64,000 nucleotides of DNA from CBDHHC01 sp050633205 (GTDB taxonomy: Bacteria > Pseudomonadota > Alphaproteobacteria > Rhizobiales > CBDHHC01): positions 75,545-139,544 of the forward strand of contig JBOEGA010000129.1 in assembly GCA_050633205.1 (NCBI GenBank). The letters are read 5' to 3'. How positions within the stretch are numbered: position 1 is the first letter of the stretch; every line of letters starts with the position of its first letter. Made by a program: the position numbers and the translations under genes. Positions 9,157-16,642 of the stretch are shown piece by piece. The notes under the pieces were generated by a model. It saw only the letters and a program-made list of their open reading frames with translations, was not told the origin of the DNA and made no database searches.

Positions 9157-10236
9157 TTACGCGTGTACGAAGGGCTCAAGCCCTGACAATCTCATTTTTA
9201 CAGGCACTTCAGGAGCCTGCCTTGGGGGAAATTTGCTGACTGCATCTGCAATGGCTTTAATATGCTCGGGAGTTGTACCACAACATCCACCAACCAGATT
9301 GAGCAAACCACTTTTGGCCCATTCTTCCATCTTAGGTGCCATTTGTTCGGGGCTTTCATCATATTCACCCATTTCATTTGGCAGCCCTGCGTTAGGATAA
9401 GCACTGACGAAACATTCAGAAACCTTGGATATTTCAACTACTGCCGGGCGCAGCTGCTCCGCACCAAATGAACAGTTCAAACCAATAGAAAACGGCTCAA
9501 GGTGTCTCATGGAGTACCAGAACGCTTCCGGTGTCTGGCCAGACAGGTTTCTGCCTGACAGGTCGGTAATTGTACCTGAAATCAGAATTGGGAGATCTGT
9601 TCCCATTTCTGCCTGTACTTCTTTCACTGCAAACCCTGCAGCCTTGGCATTCAATGTATCAAAGATTGTTTCAATCATTAATGCATCAACGCCACCATTG
9701 ATCAGTCCACGTGTCTGTTCTGAATAGGCTTCCACCAATTCATCAAAGGTCACATTTCTAAAACCCGGATTGTTTACATCAGGAGAAATAGAGCAGGTCC
9801 TGTTTGTCGGGCCAATTGCACCTGCCACAAAGCGTGGCTTATCAGGCGTCCGGGCTGTGACCTTCTCACAGGCTTCACGGCATAGACGGCCAGCTTCGAA
9901 ATTGATTTCATAAGCCAACTTTTCCATATCATAATCTGCCATGGAAATGCTTGTGCCGTTGAATGTATTGGTTGAGATAATATCTGAACCAGCATTCAGG
10001 TAAGCTTCATGAATTTCGCGAATGATATGTGGCTGCGACAGAACAAGGAGGTCGTTATTTCCCTTCAGATCGCTTGGCCAATCGGCAAAACGCTCGCCAC
10101 GATATTCTTCCTCGCCCAGTTTGTAGCGCTGGATCATCGTTCCCATTCCACCATCAAGAACGAGAATTCTCTGTTTGGCCAGGGCTGACAACTCAGCTTT
10201 AGGATTCTTATGAGGCGACACTATTTTTTCAGTCAT
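9157..10236 (-). CDS. metH: methionine synthase, homocysteine-binding subunit
   Basis: This 359-residue protein is the homocysteine S-methyltransferase domain of MetH as a stand-alone gene. LDGGMGTMIQ is at 27-36 and the zinc-binding cysteines are Cys255 (NCSFGAE) and Cys318/Cys319 (GGCCGTTP). It must act with the larger subunit encoded downstream to transfer the methyl group from methylcobalamin to homocysteine. It follows the ArsH-like gene by 14 bases and has GGATTAG before its ATG. Confidence 0.95.
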   Translation of the reverse strand: MTEKIVSPHKNPKAELSALAKQRILVLDGGMGTMIQRYKLGEEEYRGERFADWPSDLKGNNDLLVLSQPHIIREIHEAYLNAGSDIISTNTFNGTSISMADYDMEKLAYEINFEAGRLCREACEKVTARTPDKPRFVAGAIGPTNRTCSISPDVNNPGFRNVTFDELVEAYSEQTRGLINGGVDALMIETIFDTLNAKAAGFAVKEVQAEMGTDLPILISGTITDLSGRNLSGQTPEAFWYSMRHLEPFSIGLNCSFGAEQLRPAVVEISKVSECFVSAYPNAGLPNEMGEYDESPEQMAPKMEEWAKSGLLNLVGGCCGTTPEHIKAIADAVSKFPPRQAPEVPVKMRLSGLEPFVHA

Positions 10237-10250
10237 ATCTACTAATCCAA

Positions 10251-10976
10251 TTAAACTTTGATGACTCGTTCACTGTAATAGTCAAGAAGCAAGTCTGTAC
10301 GTCCCTGCAGCAAAAGGGTAAATTTTACCAGTTGCTCCAACACGTCAACAACCCGGTCATATTTGGCACCGGGTTTCATTCGTCCATTCCCGTCAAACTT
10401 ATCCGAGACTTCAGGCAATGAGCAATGGTACGGCACTGAAATCATATGCAACCACCGCCCCAGAACTCTCATCTGGTTCAGACAGTTAAATGACTGAGAG
10501 CCGCCACTGACCTGCATTACAGCCAGAGTTCGCCCACGTGTTGGCTGCATATCTTCAGCCATTAAGGGCAAGTGCTCTAACTGTAGTTTCAAAACACTAC
10601 TCATAAGCCCGTGCAATTCCGGACTAACCCAGACATGCCCATCAGCCCAGTGAGAGAGGTCCTGCAAGTCCCGAACTCTTGGATGACTATCTGTGCCATC
10701 CGCCGGTGTCGGTAACTCGCGTGGATCAAAGGTCTTTACCTCAGCTCCCATCGCGATCAGCAGTCTCATCGCTTCCTCTGCCAGATAACGGCTGTATGAC
10801 TGTTTACGGATTGATCCGTAAAGAACCAGAAATCTCATTGGACGATCCAATGAAACTCCAAAATCCTTCATTCCTTTTTGTAATGTCCAGAGTCTATCCA
10901 ATTGCACATTTGGCAATGACGCATCTGTTGTTACAGCAGAACCATTGAATATATGATCCGGCAAGGCCTCATTCAT
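10251..10976 (-). CDS. ArsH-like NADPH-dependent FMN reductase within the methionine operon
   Basis: This 241-residue flavodoxin-fold protein resembles ArsH along its length: LYGSIRKQSYSR (FMN phosphate loop), WVSPELHG, PTRGRTLAVMQVSGGSQSFN and VVDVLEQLVKFTLLLQGR. ATG 10976 is chosen because GGAGT stands 8 bases upstream and only 11 bases separate it from the metF stop; the longer frame would run into metF. Known ArsH proteins are NADPH:FMN reductases or organoarsenical oxidases, but no arsenic transporter or arsenate reductase is nearby. Its place between metF and metH suggests a redox job in the methionine cycle, perhaps supplying electrons to reactivate cob(II)alamin. That is inference. 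Confidence 0.85.
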   Translation of the reverse strand: MNEALPDHIFNGSAVTTDASLPNVQLDRLWTLQKGMKDFGVSLDRPMRFLVLYGSIRKQSYSRYLAEEAMRLLIAMGAEVKTFDPRELPTPADGTDSHPRVRDLQDLSHWADGHVWVSPELHGLMSSVLKLQLEHLPLMAEDMQPTRGRTLAVMQVSGGSQSFNCLNQMRVLGRWLHMISVPYHCSLPEVSDKFDGNGRMKPGAKYDRVVDVLEQLVKFTLLLQGRTDLLLDYYSERVIKV

Positions 10977-10987
10977 GAAATCTACTC

Positions 10988-11878
10988 CTAAGAAACCGGC
11001 CTCATACCAAGCCAGTGGCAAATGGCATATGTCAGGTCAGCTCTGTTCAATGTATAAAAATGGAAATCACGAACACCCTGTTGAACAAGCTCATCAACCT
11101 GCTCTGCAATAACAGCCACCGCGACCATCTTGCGAATTTCGTCCTCGTTTTCCAGTCCCTCAAAGCGCTTTTCCAAAAGTGCAGGCATTTTCGCGCCGCA
11201 CTTCTCTGCGAAGGATTTTGCCGTCTTAAAGTTTACAATTGGATTAATACCTGCTGTGATGGGGATATTGATGCCACGCGCTCTTACCGCATCAAGATAA
11301 CGGAAGTAGTCATCATTATCAAAGAAGAACTGCGTAATTGCCCTGTCTGCACCTGCGTCAACTTTGGCCTGCAGAATATCCAGATCAGTTTCAAGGCTTG
11401 TACTTTCCGGATGAACTTCCGGGTAAGCAGCAACAGAAACTTCGAAATCACCGATATCCTTAATGCCACGTATAAGATCCGGTGTTCCTTCATAACCACC
11501 CGGGTGGGTTACATATTTAGCGCCAATGCCGTCGGGAGAGTCACCTCTTAGTGCCACAATATGGCGAACGCCAGCATTCCAATAGGACTGGATAACTTCG
11601 TTGATCTCTTCTCTGGTTGCAGACACACAGGTCAAATGCGCTGCAGGCTTAAGATCAGTTTCCTGCACAATTCTGGAAACTGTTGCGTGAGTGCGCTCAC
11701 GAGTGGAGCCCCCGGCACCATAAGTCACAGATACAAATTTAGGTTGCAGGGGAGCAAGCCTAACTATTGAGGACCAGAGTGTCTTCTCCATTTTCTCAGT
11801 TTTTGGAGGAAAAAACTCGAATGAGATGTTCAGGTCCTGACTATATGGCTGCTGCAATTTACTCGTCTGCTCTGTCAT
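10988..11878 (-). CDS. metF: 5,10-methylenetetrahydrofolate reductase
   Basis: The 296-residue flavoenzyme makes 5-methyl-THF for MetH. It has SFEFFPPKTEKME near the N-terminus, VTYGAGGS, DRAITQFFFDNDDYFRY and a C-terminal VRDFHFYTLNRADL, all typical of MetF, and a normal length. Its ATG overlaps the stop of the upstream regulator gene in an ATGA, so translation is probably coupled. It is the second gene of the operon. Confidence 0.96.
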   Translation of the reverse strand: MTEQTSKLQQPYSQDLNISFEFFPPKTEKMEKTLWSSIVRLAPLQPKFVSVTYGAGGSTRERTHATVSRIVQETDLKPAAHLTCVSATREEINEVIQSYWNAGVRHIVALRGDSPDGIGAKYVTHPGGYEGTPDLIRGIKDIGDFEVSVAAYPEVHPESTSLETDLDILQAKVDAGADRAITQFFFDNDDYFRYLDAVRARGINIPITAGINPIVNFKTAKSFAEKCGAKMPALLEKRFEGLENEDEIRKMVAVAVIAEQVDELVQQGVRDFHFYTLNRADLTYAICHWLGMRPVS

Positions 11879-12909
11879 GAGCCCAATCTCCCCGTTGAAT
11901 TATTCATTTCTTCAGTATTGCGGGAACGATCCCGCCCCTCATTTTTGGTAGATAACCAGATGGAAACAATAAGCTGCTCACTGTTATGGCTGCCTGTCGG
12001 TTGCAGATTGCGGTGCATATCGAAACTTAAACCGCACTTCTCCATACATTGCTTTAAATAGTCTTTTGTGAACCCCAGTCGCAGGTGCGCGTATTCTTCG
12101 CGCAAGAACTCAAGCTCATGGGGGGCAAAATCAACGACAATCAGGCGCCCGTTTGTGCCGAGCAGCCTGCTCGCCTCAGCCACCACTGCGGCGGGATCGG
12201 CTGTGAAATGGAGAACCTGATGCAGAACAACAACATCAGCGGTTGCATCATCCAGGGGGACATTAAGAATATCGCCCTGACGAATCTGGCAATGGTTTAA
12301 ACCTGCGTTCTGGATATTGCTGCGGGCATAGGCAAGCATATCGGGGTTCATATCAATTCCGATACCACGCTCTATCTGGCTGGAGAACAGTTCGAGAATG
12401 CGCCCGGTGCCAGTTCCCAAGTCAACCATTGTACCAAGAGGACCAGTTCCAAGTGCCTTCTGCAGGGCTGTCTCAACATCGGTTTCAGAAAGATGAAGTG
12501 ATCGAATTTTATCCCACTCAGCAGCGTGTTCACGGAAATATTCCTGAGCCTGATCAGATCTTTCCTGTATCACCATCTCGGCCCGGGCTTTATCACGTAC
12601 CAGCTCTGAATCGGTCAGATCCAACTCATTAAGAATGTCTCTTGCAAGTTTTCCTACGGCATTTCCTTCTGAAAGGCGAAAATATACCCAGCTCCCTTCG
12701 CGGAAGCGTTCAACAAGCCCTGCCTCGGTCATAAGCTTCAAATGCCTGCTTATCCGCGGCTGGCTCTGCCCCAGGATTTTGGTCAGGTCCTTAACATTCA
12801 GCTCCCCGTCAGACAGCAGTGCGAGCAATCTCAGGCGCGTTGACTCGCCAGCTGCTTTCAGCACATTCAAAAGCTGTTCTGTTGACAGGAGTGGAGCTGT
12901 TGTCTGCAT
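11875..12909 (-). CDS. ArsR-family regulator fused to a SAM-dependent methyltransferase domain
   Basis: Residues 1-100 form an ArsR winged helix (STRLRLLALL, LTKILGQSQPRISRHLKLM, GSWVYFRL) without an obvious cysteine metal site. Residues ~125-325 form a class I methyltransferase fold with VDLGTGTGR at 162-170 and IGIDMNPDML. The C-terminal tail is polar. It leads the operon with metF, an ArsH-like gene and the metH pair. A regulator that senses SAM or SAH through the methyltransferase fold is a reasonable inference from this context. Whether it still methylates anything is unknown. It is not good evidence for arsenic resistance. A perfect 18-bp palindrome lies 22 bases upstream of its ATG. 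Confidence 0.88.
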   Translation of the reverse strand: MQTTAPLLSTEQLLNVLKAAGESTRLRLLALLSDGELNVKDLTKILGQSQPRISRHLKLMTEAGLVERFREGSWVYFRLSEGNAVGKLARDILNELDLTDSELVRDKARAEMVIQERSDQAQEYFREHAAEWDKIRSLHLSETDVETALQKALGTGPLGTMVDLGTGTGRILELFSSQIERGIGIDMNPDMLAYARSNIQNAGLNHCQIRQGDILNVPLDDATADVVVLHQVLHFTADPAAVVAEASRLLGTNGRLIVVDFAPHELEFLREEYAHLRLGFTKDYLKQCMEKCGLSFDMHRNLQPTGSHNSEQLIVSIWLSTKNEGRDRSRNTEEMNNSTGRLGS

Positions 12910-12930
12910 ACTTTAGTTTACCTTACATGA

Positions 12931-12948
12931 TATAAAGATATCTTTATA
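12931..12948. promoter_or_regulatory. perfect 18-bp palindrome, probable operator of the methionine operon
   Basis: TATAAAGATATCTTTATA is fully self-complementary and sits 22 bases upstream of the ArsR-methyltransferase gene, where the promoter of the operon should be. ArsR proteins are dimers that bind AT-rich palindromes, so autoregulation and control of met genes is inferred. Confidence 0.65.
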
Positions 12949-13190
12949 CCTGATGAGAGGTAATAGCAAGAGCAAATCAGCAGAAAACAATATGTTTATG
13001 AGGCCATTGCCAAAAAACGTAATCAGGACATAGGATTTCCGTTTTTTATAGATAAATTTAATCTAATTAAAATTTAGTGTGTACTCATTCTGCAAATTAC
13101 TATAATTTTGCAGCGAAATGCCTGTCCATAACTATGGTTGAGGTATTTCCTTGGGTCAATCAACAGAGATAAATAAAGACAGTATACATC

Positions 13191-13799
13191 ATGAAATCAG
13201 CGCTTAAATATCTTTCCATTCCCCTTATGATGTTGTTCTGCCTTACTGCTTATCTGAGCACCTCTATTGTTTTACCGCAACCCGCCCAGGCGGCCTCAAA
13301 GAAAGACAGAGCTGTGGTCTTTATGAAGGCTGTGGCGAAAGAACTTATGGCTGCAGTTCGTTCCGGGGATAAGCGCAACCTGGAGCTGGTTATTAATAAA
13401 TATGCTGACCTGAAAGCTATCGGTAACTACTCCCTTGGTGATTATGAGAAAAATCTGCCAAGACGGAAACGTCCTAAATACTACCGTGGTGTTGCCAAAT
13501 TTATGGCTCGCTACTTTATGGATGAGTCAAAGAAGTACAAAGTACGCAGTGCCAAGGTCTCTTCGCCCAGCTTTAAAGAGTATGGCGAAAGCATTGTAGA
13601 TTCTGTAGTACGTCTTGAAGATGGCAGCCAATATGAAGTGCAGTGGCGCCTTACCAAGAAAAACCGCCGTTTTAAAATTCGTGACATCCGAATCCTCGGA
13701 CTATGGATGGTTCCTTATCAGCGGAACCTGTTTAATGACTTTGTTGTCAAACGCGGAGGCAACGTAAACGATCTGGTTATCGCACTTAATCATAACTGA
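13191..13799 (+). CDS. MlaC/Ttg2D-like periplasmic lipid-binding protein
   Basis: The 202-residue protein has a signal peptide (membrane segment 10-28, cleavage near AQA-A, residue 35) followed by an MlaC-type fold: an N-terminal helical part (DRAVVFMKAVAKELMAAV), a central KFMARYFMDESKKY and C-terminal strands with GSQYEVQWRLTKKNRRFKIRDI. Family members carry phospholipids across the periplasm for MlaFEDB. No mla transporter genes are next to it, so here it is an orphan copy. It converges with the sensor kinase gene. Confidence 0.82.
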   Translation: MKSALKYLSIPLMMLFCLTAYLSTSIVLPQPAQAASKKDRAVVFMKAVAKELMAAVRSGDKRNLELVINKYADLKAIGNYSLGDYEKNLPRRKRPKYYRGVAKFMARYFMDESKKYKVRSAKVSSPSFKEYGESIVDSVVRLEDGSQYEVQWRLTKKNRRFKIRDIRILGLWMVPYQRNLFNDFVVKRGGNVNDLVIALNHN

Positions 13800-13836
13800 T
13801 CAGGCTTATTCAGATCGTTTCGTTACGGTGTGTATG

Positions 13837-14922
13837 TCAGCTCTGCTCTTTATGTGGAAGTGTGAAACAGAAGGTTGAACCAAGGCCTACGGTTGATTCA
13901 CACCAGATCGAACCTTTGTGACGCTCAATAATCTTTTTACAAGTCGCCAATCCCAGACCTGACCCTTCAAATTCCGGGGTGATATCAAGACGCTTAAATG
14001 GTTCAAATACCTTTTTAAGGTGCTGTTCCTTTATACCAATTCCATTATCTGTAAAATTAAACATCCACTCGTCGCCTTTACGTTGTGCGCTTATAAAGAT
14101 CACAGGCGTTTCCTCATCACAGTATTTTATACTGTTCACGAGCAGATTTTGTACCAGTTGAACAAGCTGAGTTTCGTCACCACAAACAGGAGGCAACTCA
14201 TCATAAATCACCCGAACATCCCGTTCAGCTATAACACTTCCGATATTTTCCTTTGCTGCTTCAATTATCTGTGAGAACTCCAGAATCTTATACTCCGGTG
14301 ACTCTTTTTCAAGCTCAGTATAGCTTGACAATGAATCTATCAATGAAAGCATCCGGCCTGATGTGTCTCTTGCCATGCCTACATACCGCATAAGATCATT
14401 GGAAAGCTGAGCTTCTCCGTCTATTAAGATGCGATCCATGAGATATCTGATAGAACGGGCAGGCTCCCTCATATCATGGGCCATGATGCGCCCAAAATTC
14501 TCAAGCTCTGTCTGTTGCTCGTCAATCTCCCGGCGAAACTCCATATTAATCATGGCATTATGGATTGCTCTGTGAAGTGCAGGGGACGTAACCCGATCCT
14601 TGCCGAGATAGTCCTGAGCATCAAGGCGCATCGACTCAACAGCTATATCCTCATTGCCCTGTCCTGTAATCAGGACTACCGGAGTATAAGGATTTGTACT
14701 CTTTATGGTGGAGAGAATATTAAGCCCGTTATCATCGGGGAGGTTATAGTCAAGTAAAATACAATCAACTTCTACCGAACGGCTTTTTGCAAAACCCTCA
14801 GTGCCGGTTGTGGCCTCTTCAATAGACCACTCAAACATTTTATCTTTTACCAGGTTGTGGCGATAGATATAACGATCCGCCAGATCATCATCAATGATCA
14901 GCATATTCTTGTGTTGCTTCAT
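13837..14922 (-). CDS. receiver-histidine kinase (response regulator domain fused in front of a kinase)
   Basis: The 361-residue cytoplasmic protein starts with a receiver domain: acidic DDD at 11-13, phospho-acceptor Asp58 (LLDYNLPD), Thr86 and Lys108. A HisKA domain follows with His149 (RIMAHDMREPARS), then a HATPase domain with the N box (NLLVNSIKYC), DNGIGI, and GSGLGLATCKKI. There is no membrane segment or PAS sensor. This architecture usually takes its input by phosphotransfer from another kinase. No partner kinase or output regulator lies nearby. Confidence 0.9.
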   Translation of the reverse strand: MKQHKNMLIIDDDLADRYIYRHNLVKDKMFEWSIEEATTGTEGFAKSRSVEVDCILLDYNLPDDNGLNILSTIKSTNPYTPVVLITGQGNEDIAVESMRLDAQDYLGKDRVTSPALHRAIHNAMINMEFRREIDEQQTELENFGRIMAHDMREPARSIRYLMDRILIDGEAQLSNDLMRYVGMARDTSGRMLSLIDSLSSYTELEKESPEYKILEFSQIIEAAKENIGSVIAERDVRVIYDELPPVCGDETQLVQLVQNLLVNSIKYCDEETPVIFISAQRKGDEWMFNFTDNGIGIKEQHLKKVFEPFKRLDITPEFEGSGLGLATCKKIIERHKGSIWCESTVGLGSTFCFTLPHKEQS

Positions 14923-15167
14923 CTAAATACCCATATTATAGGAGACTCCTCATGAATGCCTTTCCCTGTAAAGCTCTTTCACCCTACTCTCTAAAAATTG
15001 AAAATTATTACCAGATATAGGTAAAGTTTTATCTGTATTTAACCGGATTGCTCAAATATGAGCCAACTCTATAAGCCTATAGGAGACTAGCTGTCTCACG
15101 GGTTCGGTAGTATATTTTCCTGCATATAAACTAATAATAGATAAGATAAACCAGGCAGGGCTCTTTT

Positions 15168-16642
15168 ATGCTTACATCTGTGAGTCTTCCACTCTGGATT
15201 TTACTGATACTGATTGCTCTTTCGTTATGGGCTATTCTGGACCATCTACTTATGCCAAGTGTCCGGTGGATGCTACGGAGGCGAGCCAACAAGGCAATTG
15301 ATGAACTCAATACCCGCCTGAGCCTGAAAATTCAGCCATTCAAACTAACCAAACGCCAGGTTCTTACCGAGAACCTGCTCTATGACCCTGAAATACTCAG
15401 TGCAGTTGATAAATATGCCAAAGAAAACAAAATGCCCCGTGATGTTGCCATGCAGGAGGCAAGGAGTTACGCCAGTGATATTGTTCCCTCTTTCAGTGCA
15501 TATACCTATTTTCGAGTGGGTACGGGGCTGGCTAAGCTTGTCTCAAAGTCCCTGTACAGAATAAGACTGGGTTTTTCTCAGGATGAAAGGCTATCGGGTA
15601 TAGACCCAAACGCTTCTGTTGTATTTGTAATCAATCACCGTTCTAATATGGACTATGTTCTGGTGACCTTTATGGTCGCCGCAAGCTCAGCTCTTTCATA
15701 TGCTGTTGGGGAGTGGGCCCGTGTATGGCCTATTCAGGGGCTTATCCGTTCTATGGGTGCGTATTTTGTCAGACGGGATTCAGGTAACCCACTGTATAGA
15801 AAAGTACTGGCACGTTATGTTGATATGGCAACCAAAGCAGGCGTTGTGCAGGCAATGTTTCCTGAGGGTGGCCTAACCCGGGATGGTAAACTTCGCCCAC
15901 CCAAACTGGGCCTTCTCAGTTACATTGTCGGGGACTTTGACCCAAAGGGTGAACGGGATGTGGTTTTTGTACCGGTTGGCGTTAATTATGACCGGGTTCT
16001 GGAAGACCGAATTCTTACCTCGGATATTGCCGATAAAAATAACAAGAACCTACGCTCCCGTTTCACAACCCGTTTTTTAATTCACTATAGTCTGCATACG
16101 CTATGGCTGCTGATCCGCGGGCGCTGGCACCGTCATGGATATGCCTGTGTGAGCTTTGGCGCTCCCGTTTCTCTTAAGGCTTATATGGAACAGCGCTCTA
16201 TTGATTTCAGAACATTGAATGAAGACCGGGAACGTGAAGAAGTTGATACTCTTGGAAAGCACCTGATGGGTGCCGTGGGTAAAGTCGTACCAGTGCTGCC
16301 TGTATCAATNNATCAATGGTCGCTCTGGCAATTCTTAAAATACAAAAAGAGACATTTACGAAGTTTGAGATTATGGGAGAGGCTTTCAATATAATAAAAG
16401 CAATTCAGTCTCAGGATGCGCATGTCCATATCCCGCATGAAGATCAGGAATATGCGGTTGAGTTTGGCATAAGAATTTTAAAGATGCGCAAGGTTATTCG
16501 CGAAGAAAATGGTGTTTTCCATAACAACCCGGAAGAAGATATTCTTTTAAATTATTATGCGAATGCAATTATTCATTTAGTGGATTTAAAAGGCGAGGCT
16601 GATCAACAACCTCGCCCTATATACAAAACTACGGCTGATTAA
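15168..16642 (+). CDS. PlsB-like glycerol-3-phosphate acyltransferase, reading frame broken by a two-N assembly gap
   Basis: The protein has an N-terminal membrane segment (residues 8-28) and acyltransferase motifs NHRSNMD (His157, Asp162) and FPEGGLTRDGK (231-241), as in membrane GPATs. As written, the frame shifts at the NN of 16310-16311. The same six bases ATCAAT flank the NN on both sides; removing one copy with the NN (8 bases) joins the frames as PVSMVALAILKIQ and gives a 488-residue product ending at 16642. I therefore annotate one gene. It acylates glycerol-3-phosphate or a related acceptor at the inner membrane. The ATG at 15168 follows CAGGG. Its stop overlaps the convergent fadJ stop by three bases. 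Confidence 0.85.
16304..16317. other. assembly gap (NN) flanked by duplicated ATCAAT
   Basis: Two unknown bases at 16310-16311 are flanked by ATCAAT at 16304-16309 and again at 16312-16317. This is what results when two contigs that overlap by six bases are joined with a placeholder instead of being merged. Confidence 0.9.

Noticed and set aside
6451..10236. Apparent frameshift splitting metH into two genes
   Set aside because: Each part is a full domain set with its own start and a 27-base spacer, and split MetH is a known alphaproteobacterial arrangement.
10251..12909. Arsenic resistance operon (ArsR plus ArsH)
   Set aside because: No transporter or arsenate reductase is present, ArsR carries a methyltransferase domain, and all neighbours are methionine-cycle genes.
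16316..16642. Independent 108-residue gene after the NN gap
   Set aside because: Its frame joins the upstream acyltransferase perfectly once the duplicated ATCAAT and NN are removed, and it lacks a ribosome binding site.
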